Origin: Algoriphagus aquimarinus
GTDB taxonomy: Bacteria > Bacteroidota > Bacteroidia > Cytophagales > Cyclobacteriaceae
Reading direction: 5' to 3'
Assembly: GCF_900112005.1 (NCBI RefSeq)
Contig: NZ_FOKK01000001.1
Coordinates: forward strand, 310,001 to 374,000
Length of the DNA stretch: 64,000 nucleotides
The notes under the pieces: model-generated
Databases searched by the model: none
Told to the model about the DNA's origin: nothing
What the model saw: the letters and a program-made list of their open reading frames with translations, nothing else
Shown here: piece after piece, positions 34,235 to 42,055 of the stretch
How positions within the stretch are numbered: the stretch's first letter is position 1
Layout of the letters: each line of letters starts with the position of its first letter
Translations under genes and position numbers: made by a program

Positions 34235-34696
34235 TTATTGAATTTTGGTGAGAATATAATGATCTGCTAGATCTCCAGTAATCCTATTTCCTTGTGAATC
34301 GAGCTGCCAAATACGGTTTTCTCCTACTTTGTATTGTGTGGGGCCATTGCTTACTTTTTCCAGAGTGATGATTGAGCCAGTTTTGTCCCAAGTAAAAATC
34401 CCCATATCGTCTTCTTCGAGAGCATCATTTAGGCCGAAGTAGTGGGTAGATAATTTATAAGTGAGATCAATATTAAGTGTTAGTGTGGTTTCGATTCCTT
34501 CACATCTAGAGCAAGGCACAGTGCCTTTGTAGGTTCCATTCCAGTCCAATGACGTGGCGGAATTGTCACCTGTATAAAGTATGGGTTCTTCTTGAATGCT
34601 TTCTTCCGCTATTTCCGTTTTTTGTTCTGGCTTGGAGCAGGAAGTAATGAATGCTAGTGAAGTAAAAAAACCAATTACGATCAGGTTTTTGTTCAT
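34235..34696 (-). CDS. NlpE-like lipoprotein
   Basis: The 153-residue lipoprotein (lipobox FITSC, Cys20) has an NlpE N-terminal domain: DWNGTYKGTVPCSRCEGIETTL, read as W-x-GTY-x-G then a CxxC pair, followed by D-x-TY-x-L strands. E. coli NlpE senses copper and surface contact through Cpx. Only the N-terminal barrel is present here, as is common in Bacteroidota, and no Cpx genes are near. It is convergent with oxyR with only two bases between. Confidence 0.82.
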   Translation of the reverse strand: MNKNLIVIGFFTSLAFITSCSKPEQKTEIAEESIQEEPILYTGDNSATSLDWNGTYKGTVPCSRCEGIETTLTLNIDLTYKLSTHYFGLNDALEEDDMGIFTWDKTGSIITLEKVSNGPTQYKVGENRIWQLDSQGNRITGDLADHYILTKIQ

Positions 34697-34815
34697 GAGT
34701 ATGGATATGCTGTTTACCCCAAAATTATCAAGAATTGGACCGAATGAGGCACTTTATGGAAGTTTTAGAGTTTTTGTGAAAAAGTAAAATCTAGAACTAT
34801 TGATTTCAAAACAAA

Positions 34816-34842
34816 AAAAGAGAGAACCGAAGTCCTCTCTAG
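34816..34842 (-). terminator. Terminator after TonB-C-like paralogue
   Basis: AGAGAG/CTCTCT stem with a 10-base loop. On the minus strand it is followed by a T7 run. Confidence 0.65.
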
Positions 34843-34865
34843 GTTGATCTGGTTTTCTCATTCAC

Positions 34866-35480
34866 TCAAAGGGATTTTGGTCCAGCAGGCAGGTAACCAA
34901 CAATTACTATTTCAGTCAACATTTTTTCTTCTAGAAATTTTGCTTGATTTATATCCATTTCAGCTTGTAGTCGTTTTCCCGTTGACTCCAAGAGTTCGGC
35001 TCTATAAGTATAAAGTTTCGAGGAGAAAGGATTCTTTGACAAGGCATTCTCTACTGTTTCGAGGGGACTCATTTCTTTTTCCTTTTTGGAAGCGGCAATG
35101 AAAGGCTTTGGAGGAAATTCTGATCCGGCGGCGGATAGTTTGAAATTGAAGGTCATTAAATATTCCTTGTCAAAGCTTTTCCCTTCCAAAAATTCAGGAT
35201 TCCAATTCTCTTGGAGCATGCTTACTGTTCTTTGTATTTCACCCTCGAATGCCGAATCTCCAGAAAGCATCTGATATTCTCCAGTCAAGTCACCTTTTCG
35301 ATCTATTTGTATGGAAATGACTACTGGACCTTGAATTTCTGCCTGTCGTAATTCTGAAGGGTATTTTATATTCTTCGAAAGTAGTCTGTTCATTTCCCCA
35401 TTAGAGCTTTTGGTTTGAGCAAATGCGCCAATAGTGCCGATAAGGAAGAGAAGTAAAAATGAGGAAGTTAATTTTTTCAT
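34866..35480 (-). CDS. Secreted protein with TonB-C-like domain, paralogue
   Basis: The 204-residue protein has a Sec signal ending AFAQ, then a TonB-C-like domain (NIKYPSELRQAEIQGPVVIS, followed by IQIDRKGDL) and a C-terminal helical part. It has the same domain order and many matching positions (KEYLMTFNFKL here, REYLLVFSYKI there) as the protein at 30174-30812, so the two arose by duplication. The function is unknown; it is presumably periplasmic. Confidence 0.75.
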   Translation of the reverse strand: MKKLTSSFLLLFLIGTIGAFAQTKSSNGEMNRLLSKNIKYPSELRQAEIQGPVVISIQIDRKGDLTGEYQMLSGDSAFEGEIQRTVSMLQENWNPEFLEGKSFDKEYLMTFNFKLSAAGSEFPPKPFIAASKKEKEMSPLETVENALSKNPFSSKLYTYRAELLESTGKRLQAEMDINQAKFLEEKMLTEIVIVGYLPAGPKSL

Positions 35481-35590
35481 AGTGCTTTCTGGTTAATGGG
35501 TTAGAAATGTTAATCTACTGATTGTGAACGAACTAAGCAACAAGGATGTTACAAATAATTAGTTTTCAATCAGTCTTCGACATTTTTCAA

Positions 35591-35959
35591 TCATTTAAAA
35601 ATCCCAAAATGCCATAGATTTCCTGCCGGATCGTGGAGGAAAAACTCATTTCCCCAGTCATTGTAATGGATCGAACTCAGCTTTGTGCCCGGAAATTTGT
35701 CAGGTAAACCAAGGACTTTAATGGCTTCCCAGTATGATTCCAGATCACTCTCGATTTCCAGAAAAATCATGGAATTTTCGCACCAGGGTTTTAGATAAGC
35801 ATCTTGTAAATAAAAGGAGATATTCTCTTTCACAAACACCACAGACATGTCAGGGCTTACAGAGAGTACATCAAAGCCTAGAACTTCATAAAACCGGATG
35901 CTTTCTGCATAGTCTTTAGCACCGATAAATGTTCGAATGGATTTGGCAGGATGCATCAT
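35591..35959 (-). CDS. VOC-family (glyoxalase/bleomycin-resistance-like) protein
   Basis: The 122-residue protein shows the vicinal oxygen chelate pattern: RTFIGAKDYAESIRFYEVLGF at the start and FFLHDPAGNLWHFG at the end (split here, the two beta-alpha-beta halves). One His/Glu metal set is incomplete, so it may be a binding protein rather than an enzyme. Its ATG overlaps the TGA of the DUF1569 gene by four bases, so they are translated together. Confidence 0.8.
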   Translation of the reverse strand: MMHPAKSIRTFIGAKDYAESIRFYEVLGFDVLSVSPDMSVVFVKENISFYLQDAYLKPWCENSMIFLEIESDLESYWEAIKVLGLPDKFPGTKLSSIHYNDWGNEFFLHDPAGNLWHFGIFK

Positions 35960-36408
35960 ACACCGAACTGAGTTAAGTGATGATCAAGATGCTTATAGAA
36001 TAGATTATTCCATTCTTGCGAAGTCATTGTCCCGAAGGAAAGAGATTCTTTTCCATCGAAATAGGAAGCACCATATTCTTGGGTTTTCTTAAGATAGGCA
36101 ATGAGTCGCTTTTGCTCTTGCTCAAAATCCCTATGATCTGTGATGATAAATGCTGGTGCAGTTCTTGAATTTTTAGGATAGGGCTTCTCGTTAACTACTC
36201 CATTTTTCACAAAAGTCTTAAGAAGAAACCGCATTACACCGTTAGGCTTTGCGTGTTTGTCTGTGTAGGCCATTTCGTAGGCAACAGCACAATGTGCAAG
36301 CATCTGATCTACTGACATTTTTCCCCAATTGGGAGTAGTTGCTGGTGTGAGTGAATTAACTCGATCGATCAATTCTTGGGTGACATTTGCGTCAAAAATA
36401 TTTTTCAT
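35956..36408 (-). CDS. DUF1569-family protein (DinB-like fold)
   Basis: The 150-residue protein matches DUF1569: NIFDANVTQELIDRVNSL at the start, then KMSVDQMLAHC and a late LFYKHLDHHLTQFGV with the conserved H-x2-HHLxQFG. The family is placed in the DinB four-helix superfamily, where histidines bind a metal; its reaction is unknown. The ATG at 36408 is used rather than an upstream TTG. It is the first gene of a two-gene unit with the VOC protein. Confidence 0.82.
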   Translation of the reverse strand: MKNIFDANVTQELIDRVNSLTPATTPNWGKMSVDQMLAHCAVAYEMAYTDKHAKPNGVMRFLLKTFVKNGVVNEKPYPKNSRTAPAFIITDHRDFEQEQKRLIAYLKKTQEYGASYFDGKESLSFGTMTSQEWNNLFYKHLDHHLTQFGV

Positions 36409-36599
36409 TGTTAGCAAGTTTTAAGGCAGACTAAAGTAAACAATCTCCTTTGAATCGCCTGAAAATTAAGAGGAAATTGATACACGGAGTATTCTGCAGA
36501 ATTGAAAAATTATCTACGTTGGAAAGGCGGGATCAGAAAACCTAAATCAACCAATCAAGATATTGACTGAATTTATTCTACTCACAAGTATCCTTCACA

Positions 36600-36653
36600 G
36601 GCCTATAAGAATCCATATTCTGTAGTTATCAGAATTCTAATTAGTTATAGGCC
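36600..36653. repeat. Inverted repeat in gene-free gap
   Basis: GGCCTATAA and TTATAGGCC form a perfect 9-bp stem. The 36-base loop itself contains AGAAT/ATTCT dyads, so the whole can fold as a cruciform-like structure. It lies just past the 3' end of the TetR gene. No T run follows, so it is not a standard terminator. Confidence 0.45.
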
Positions 36654-36678
36654 AGTTTCTAACGCCTGTCTACCAGAT

Positions 36679-37281
36679 TTACAAATGCTGTACTTCGTAT
36701 TTTCTGAGCAAATCATAAACCTGATTTTTGAAAATTGTCACCTTCTGCTCATATACTTCAGGATCATCAAACATGGATAAGTAATAATACGCGCCTTCGA
36801 CTACAACGAAAATCTGCTCTGATAAGAGTTCCGTATCCTTACCGGTCAGATTTTCGTCACGATCAAGAATGTCCTTTAGATATTCTCTTAATTTCTCATG
36901 AAGGACCCGATATTCGTCTTTGATTCGTTTATTTCTGAAGATCAAACTATAGCAGCTATAGAATACTCCATCATCCAAAAGTAAATTCCAATCTCTAGAA
37001 AAAAGTCTATCGACAAAAGTGTGTGGATCGGCATAATTTTGAGTTTCCAGTTCCTTAAGCATGGGCTGATAGATCAACAACATCTGTTGAAGTATGTAGG
37101 AAATCAGATTTGAGATTAGAATCTCACGAGTCGGGAAGTAATGCATCACTAGACTTGGAGGCATCCCAAGGTGCTTTCCAATTTTAGCTATAGAGGTGTT
37201 TTCCAGGCCATTCACTTTGGACAACTGATAAAATCCCAGTATAATTTCCTTCTTTCTGCCCTCTGAAATCTTGATACCCAT
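36679..37281 (-). CDS. TetR-family transcriptional regulator
   Basis: The 200-residue protein has an N-terminal TetR helix-turn-helix (NTSIAKIGKHLGMPPSLVMHYFPTRE, read in two parts, residues about 28-53) and an all-helical ligand domain. It is divergent from the metallophosphoesterase gene. A palindrome lies 80 bp upstream of its start, and a near-identical copy lies before susC, so it probably represses itself and both phosphoester units until an unknown ligand binds. Confidence 0.9.
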   Translation of the reverse strand: MGIKISEGRKKEIILGFYQLSKVNGLENTSIAKIGKHLGMPPSLVMHYFPTREILISNLISYILQQMLLIYQPMLKELETQNYADPHTFVDRLFSRDWNLLLDDGVFYSCYSLIFRNKRIKDEYRVLHEKLREYLKDILDRDENLTGKDTELLSEQIFVVVEGAYYYLSMFDDPEVYEQKVTIFKNQVYDLLRKYEVQHL

Positions 37282-37361
37282 ATTAAAATAGTGTTAAAAG
37301 AAAGTTAAGTAGGTTGATATAGTTGTAAAATTCGTTGGAAAGCAGAAATGCAATATATAAT

Positions 37362-37379
37362 ATTGAATGGGTGTTCAAT
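37362..37379. promoter_or_regulatory. Probable TetR operator, site 1
   Basis: ATTGAATGGGTGTTCAAT, an 18-bp palindrome (ATTGAA-N6-TTCAAT), lies between the divergent tetR and metallophosphoesterase genes. It shares 16 of 18 bases plus AT-rich flanks with site 2 before susC. TGAATG-type half sites are usual for TetR operators. Confidence 0.65.
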
Positions 37380-37487
37380 TTATGATTTTAAAATCAATTG
37401 CAAAAATAATTTTTGAAATGTGATTCGCCGAGCAAGAAACTCCTTAGAATCAAATTTCTTTTGGCTATTCCTAAACCAACCAATTAT

Positions 37488-38384
37488 ATGAAAAGAAGAA
37501 AATTTTTAGCCAGTGGAGCGACCTTAGCTGTGGGAGCTGCTGCGCCTATATTGACTGTGAAAGCTGCAGAAACGGGAAATTCCAATAAGGCAGTCCTTAC
37601 TCTGGCTCATATTACCGACGTACATATTCGGCCTGAAGATAATATTCCGGAACGGGCTATTGAATGGCTCAAACTAGTGAAAAAGCACAAACCTGATTTT
37701 TACCTAAATGGTGGAGATAGTATCCATGATGCTTCATATGATAAAGTAACGCGAGAGCGGACCTTGGAACAGTGGGAGGCATGGGATCAATTCAGAGCTG
37801 AGATCCAGGAGGCGAAAGTCTATAGTTGCATCGGAAATCATGATCCTTGGTGGGATGTCCCATCTAAGGAAGATGAAATGTATGGTAAACCTTACGTGGT
37901 GAAGCGACTTGGAATGCCTTCACCTTATTATAGTTTTGATGAGAAGGGCTGGCACTTTATCATTCTTGATGGCAATCATGAAGGCATTAGTCTAGGAGAA
38001 GAACAGATGAAGTGGCTGGAAAATGACCTAGGCAGTTTACCTTCCAATACTCCAACACTCATTATGTCGCATTTTCCGATTACATCTATTACTGATGCAC
38101 TCGTTGGTGGACAACACAGCGATCATAAGGAATTGAAAACTCTTTTCTACAAGCACAAAGACAAAGTGCGTGTGTGCCTTAGTGGACATCAACATCTATT
38201 GGACCGAACCTGGTACAATGACGTTCATTATTTCTGCAATGGTGCTTTGAGTGGTTTTTGGTGGGGAGATGGGGATGAGCAGTCTGCTGGCAAGCAATAT
38301 TATTTGGAGACTCCTCCAGGCTTTGCAATCCTTAAACTCTACGCCGATGGAACTGTGGAGAACGAGTATTTTCCGATGGTTTAA
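37488..38384 (+). CDS. Tat-exported calcineurin-like metallophosphoesterase
   Basis: The 298-residue protein has a twin-arginine-like signal (MKRRKFLASG) and the full two-metal phosphoesterase set: D-x-H at Asp44/His46, GGDS with Asp77, GNHD at Asn117/His118, SHFP at His195, and GHQH at 233-236. Enzymes of this class hydrolyse phosphomono- or diesters, here in the periplasm. The ATG at 37488 starts the signal; the frame upstream is not a signal peptide. It has an operator in front and its own terminator behind, so it is a separate unit from susC. Confidence 0.92.
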   Translation: MKRRKFLASGATLAVGAAAPILTVKAAETGNSNKAVLTLAHITDVHIRPEDNIPERAIEWLKLVKKHKPDFYLNGGDSIHDASYDKVTRERTLEQWEAWDQFRAEIQEAKVYSCIGNHDPWWDVPSKEDEMYGKPYVVKRLGMPSPYYSFDEKGWHFIILDGNHEGISLGEEQMKWLENDLGSLPSNTPTLIMSHFPITSITDALVGGQHSDHKELKTLFYKHKDKVRVCLSGHQHLLDRTWYNDVHYFCNGALSGFWWGDGDEQSAGKQYYLETPPGFAILKLYADGTVENEYFPMV

Positions 38385-38409
38385 CTAAGACTTCAATACT
38401 ATTCCTTTG

Positions 38410-38438
38410 AAAAGCTACCTGATCAGGTGGCTTTTTTG
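38410..38438 (+). terminator. Terminator after metallophosphoesterase
   Basis: AAGCTACCTGA/TCAGGTGGCTT stem (one T-G pair) followed by a T6 run. Confidence 0.75.
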
Positions 38439-38713
38439 CTTAACACTGGCTATTCTTCTTTAAACGGAGGGTATGCTCCAAATATGCTCAAGAACTCTCT
38501 CGGTAGTCATGCCATTTACATGGTATCGATGGTAGATATTGTTTAATTATAAGAAGAAAATGTATGCACAGAAAGACGGTAAAAACACTAAATGGATATA
38601 GTGTTATTCAAGCTTTGTGTAAATGTGACTTTTTTAGTTTCAGTGTTAAACAATTATTATAATACCGTTATTAAAAATATAATTGCTTTGATTCATAGAA
38701 ATCAATATTTAAT

Positions 38714-38731
38714 ATTGAATGAATGTTCAAT
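38714..38731. promoter_or_regulatory. Probable TetR operator, site 2
   Basis: ATTGAATGAATGTTCAAT repeats the site at 37362 with only the two central bases changed; with one extra base each side (T...A) it is a 20-bp palindrome. It probably overlaps the susC promoter, so binding would block polymerase. Confidence 0.65.
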
Positions 38732-38802
38732 AAAATTTTGTACTTTCAATTGATTTTGAGAGTAAATTATTTTAGAATAAACCTTATTCAATTCAATATT
38801 TT

Positions 38803-41800
38803 ATGGAAGAAATTTTACTAAAGTCAACATTTTGGAACAGTCAAAGCAAAGGAGTCGGGCTTCTAATACTGATGGTCTTTGCTATCTGTTTTAAGTCATT
38901 TGCCCAAGGGGAAGTGACTGGAAAAGTGACCGATAGGTCTGGTCTAGGCATGCCTGGAGTTTCTGTTTTGATCAAGGGAACACAAAAAGGAACAATTACT
39001 GATCTCGATGGATCATATGCCATCGTTACTTCATCTCAGGATGCGGTGTTGGTTTTCTCATTTATAGGATATCTATCTGTAGAAAATCCTGTGGCAGGAA
39101 TGTCTGTCATAGACGTGGAGATGAAAGAATCTGATACCCTCCTTGAGCAAGTCGTTGTTGTCGGATACGGTACACAGAGGAAGGTGAACGTAACAGGCGC
39201 GGTGGATCAATTGTCTGGTGAAGATATCGCCAAACGTCCTATTGCAAATGTGGTTCAAGGTCTTCAAGGAATGAGTCCAGGTCTGAACATCACCTATCAA
39301 GGTGGTAAACCAGGTACGGTGCCTACAATCAATATTCGAGGGTTTACTTCTATTAACGGTGGTGGCCCATTGATCGTGATCGATGGTATTCCGGGTAATG
39401 AAAGTGATCTATTGAGGTTGAGTCCATCGGACATTGAGTCTTACTCCGTATTAAGAGATGCAGCCTCAGCAGCCATCTATGGTGCTAGAGCTGCTTTTGG
39501 AGTAATCTTGATTACTACCAAGAATGGTACAGAAGGAAACCAAAAGATTTCTTACAACAGCTATTTTGCATGGGGTAAGCCTTCAGTACTTCCAACGCCT
39601 GTGACTGATCCATACATCTACTCTAGAGTGTTGGAGACGTCTACCAACAATACGCCTTGGGATTATGTGAATTATTCGGATGCGCATTACCAATGGGCTA
39701 AGGAGCGTTCTGAAGATCCATCAGTGGAAGACACTAGGTTGGATCCTACCAATCCTAATCTTTATGCATACATGGGTAACAATAACTGGAACGATTACTT
39801 TTTCAATGCTTCCAGTTTCTCTACCAACCAAAGTCTTTCCATAAGCGGAAAAAGCAGCGGCAAAATGCCGATAGGCTATTATGTCTCTGGTGATTACACC
39901 AAAGAAAATGGTCTGAACAAACTGGCGCCGGATTATTGGAACCGCTACTCCATGAGAGCAAAGGTAAATATGAAGCCTTTGCCATGGTTGACAGTGGATA
40001 ACAACCTGAATATCTACCAGACACAAAGAGCAGATCCTTCTACTGATATTACTGATATCTACTACCTACAACCAACGGATGTCGCAACAAACCCTGATGG
40101 AACTTGGGCAAATACAGCGACAGGTAGATTGGCTGCTCAGTTAGTAGACGGCGGTAGAAATCAAGAAGACATGTTCGGTTTTCAGGATATCATCCAAGCT
40201 ACAGCTGCATTTTTGGACGGTGACCTGACATTCACTGGCCGTGGTAGCTTCAAAAGAGAGCAGTGGAAGTATCATTGGGATCAAAGAAAATACAACATTG
40301 GATTTGGCCCTGAAGATATCAGGACTGAAGGTGGCGCAGGTTCTGTAACAGAAAGAAATGGCACGTTGACCAACACAATTTTCGACGTTTTCGGCAAGTA
40401 TTCTAAAACATTGGGTGATCATAAATTTGATCTACTAGCTGGTTTCAACCAGGAGAATTACGAGTATTCTACTATTCAAGCTGAAAGAAGAGTGTTGATT
40501 TCTTCGTCATTACCCTATCTCGGGTTGACTACTGGAGATGCATTTGTCACTCCGACATACAGCACATATGCCTTGCGTAGTGGCTTCGGAAGAATCAATT
40601 ACTCATTCAAGAATCGTTACATCCTAGAAGTTAATGGTCGTTATGACGGTTCTTCGAGGTTCCCGGGTGACAACCGTTGGGGATTTTTCCCATCTGTTTC
40701 TGGATCTTGGTTGGTTATGGATGAGGAATTCTTCTCAGGCTTGACCAGTGTAGTATCTACTTTTAAGATAAGAGCATCCTACGGTAGCCTTGGAAATCAA
40801 AACGTATCCAACTTTGGGTATATTCAGTCTTTACCTACAGGTCTTTCTAGCTATTTGATTAATGGAAGTAGACAGACAGTAATCACGTCTTCACCTTCAT
40901 TGGCAGTAGATCCTACCAATTATACTTGGGAGAAAGTAATCACAAACAACGTAGGGTTGGATTTTGGGATGCTGGGAGATCGTGTGACTGGTACCTTTGA
41001 TTATTTCATAAGAGACACTAAGGGGATGCTTACTGATCCTGTGGAGCTACCTGGTGTGCTTGGTACAAGCCCTCCTAAACAAAATGCAGCGGATCTTAGA
41101 ACTAAAGGGTTTGAACTTTCTTTGGGATACAGAGACCAGTTTGGTAGTGCTTCCAATCCAGTGAAGTTTGGTATTAAGGCGATTCTTTCGGATTCAAGGT
41201 CTCATATCACAAGCTTCCAAAATGAAAACCAACTTTTCTCCAATTACCGTGTAGGTCAAGAGATCGGAGAAATCTGGGGATTGGTAAATGATGGGATCAT
41301 GGAAAATGAAGATGATATAGCTGGTCTAGATCAATCGGCTATTGTTCCGTGGGGAGCCATTTCTGTAGTACCAGGCTGGCCAAAATATAAGGATCTGAAT
41401 GGAGATGGCAAGATCGAAGAAGGTCAAACTGCTGATGATCCAAAAGACCTTTCTATCATAGGAAACACTAGTGCTAGGTATCGTTATGGTTTTAATATAG
41501 ACATGAGTCACCGTGGTTTTGACCTTTCCGTATTCCTTCAAGGTGTGGGTAAGAGAGACTACTACCCAAGACATTATTTGTATTGGGGACCTTACCAGCA
41601 GCCATATGCAAACATCTATCCTTGGAACTTAGATTTCTACAGAGGACAAGCAGATAGTGACGCATTGATGGCACAGCATTCTCAGTCCTACATAGATGCA
41701 GGATTGGCAGAGCAAAATTTGGATGCAGAATACCCAACGCTTCAGGCTTGGCTAGCTGATAACAACTACGGTGCTGGTCTGGATATCTCGCAAACAAGAT

Positions 41801-42036
41801 ACCTTCAAAATGCAGCGTATCTAAGAGTAAAGAACATCACGTTGGGTTATACCTTCCCTGCGCCAGTCTTGGAAAAACTGAAAGTTACTAGAATCAGACT
41901 TTACGTCTCCGGTGAGAATATTTTCGAATTTTCTCCAATCAAGAACTTTGTAGATCCTGAAGCAATCAATGATGGCTACGGATGGGCTTACCCATTCCAG
42001 AGGAAATTCTCTTTCGGCGTTAATATCGATTTGTAA
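38803..42036 (+). CDS. SusC/RagA-type TonB-dependent outer-membrane transporter
   Basis: The 1077-residue protein has a signal peptide (ending FAQ), a carboxypeptidase-regulatory-like domain (GKVTDRSGLGMPGVSVLIKG), a plug domain (VVVVGYGTQRKVNVTGAV onward), and a 22-strand barrel ending in aromatic FSFGVNIDL. It lacks the extra STN domain, so it is not tied to an anti-sigma relay. With its SusD lid it imports a nutrient through TonB. Phosphoesterases on both sides suggest a phosphorylated substrate. A DLNGDGKIEEG calcium-like loop lies near residue 865. Confidence 0.94.
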   Translation: MEEILLKSTFWNSQSKGVGLLILMVFAICFKSFAQGEVTGKVTDRSGLGMPGVSVLIKGTQKGTITDLDGSYAIVTSSQDAVLVFSFIGYLSVENPVAGMSVIDVEMKESDTLLEQVVVVGYGTQRKVNVTGAVDQLSGEDIAKRPIANVVQGLQGMSPGLNITYQGGKPGTVPTINIRGFTSINGGGPLIVIDGIPGNESDLLRLSPSDIESYSVLRDAASAAIYGARAAFGVILITTKNGTEGNQKISYNSYFAWGKPSVLPTPVTDPYIYSRVLETSTNNTPWDYVNYSDAHYQWAKERSEDPSVEDTRLDPTNPNLYAYMGNNNWNDYFFNASSFSTNQSLSISGKSSGKMPIGYYVSGDYTKENGLNKLAPDYWNRYSMRAKVNMKPLPWLTVDNNLNIYQTQRADPSTDITDIYYLQPTDVATNPDGTWANTATGRLAAQLVDGGRNQEDMFGFQDIIQATAAFLDGDLTFTGRGSFKREQWKYHWDQRKYNIGFGPEDIRTEGGAGSVTERNGTLTNTIFDVFGKYSKTLGDHKFDLLAGFNQENYEYSTIQAERRVLISSSLPYLGLTTGDAFVTPTYSTYALRSGFGRINYSFKNRYILEVNGRYDGSSRFPGDNRWGFFPSVSGSWLVMDEEFFSGLTSVVSTFKIRASYGSLGNQNVSNFGYIQSLPTGLSSYLINGSRQTVITSSPSLAVDPTNYTWEKVITNNVGLDFGMLGDRVTGTFDYFIRDTKGMLTDPVELPGVLGTSPPKQNAADLRTKGFELSLGYRDQFGSASNPVKFGIKAILSDSRSHITSFQNENQLFSNYRVGQEIGEIWGLVNDGIMENEDDIAGLDQSAIVPWGAISVVPGWPKYKDLNGDGKIEEGQTADDPKDLSIIGNTSARYRYGFNIDMSHRGFDLSVFLQGVGKRDYYPRHYLYWGPYQQPYANIYPWNLDFYRGQADSDALMAQHSQSYIDAGLAEQNLDAEYPTLQAWLADNNYGAGLDISQTRYLQNAAYLRVKNITLGYTFPAPVLEKLKVTRIRLYVSGENIFEFSPIKNFVDPEAINDGYGWAYPFQRKFSFGVNIDL

Positions 42037-42055
42037 TTAAGAAATGAATAAGATA

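Larger units (their letters stand above)
38385..38802. other. Gap between metallophosphoesterase and susC
   Basis: These 418 bases hold a terminator at the left end and a palindromic operator at 38714-38731. The region between is AT-rich, with no gene. The susC start lies 71 bases after the operator; TACTTTCA at 38742 could be a variant -7 box. Confidence 0.6.

Noticed and set aside
37413..37487. N-terminal extension of the metallophosphoesterase
   Set aside because: The Tat-type signal begins exactly at the internal ATG 37488; the extension would bury it.
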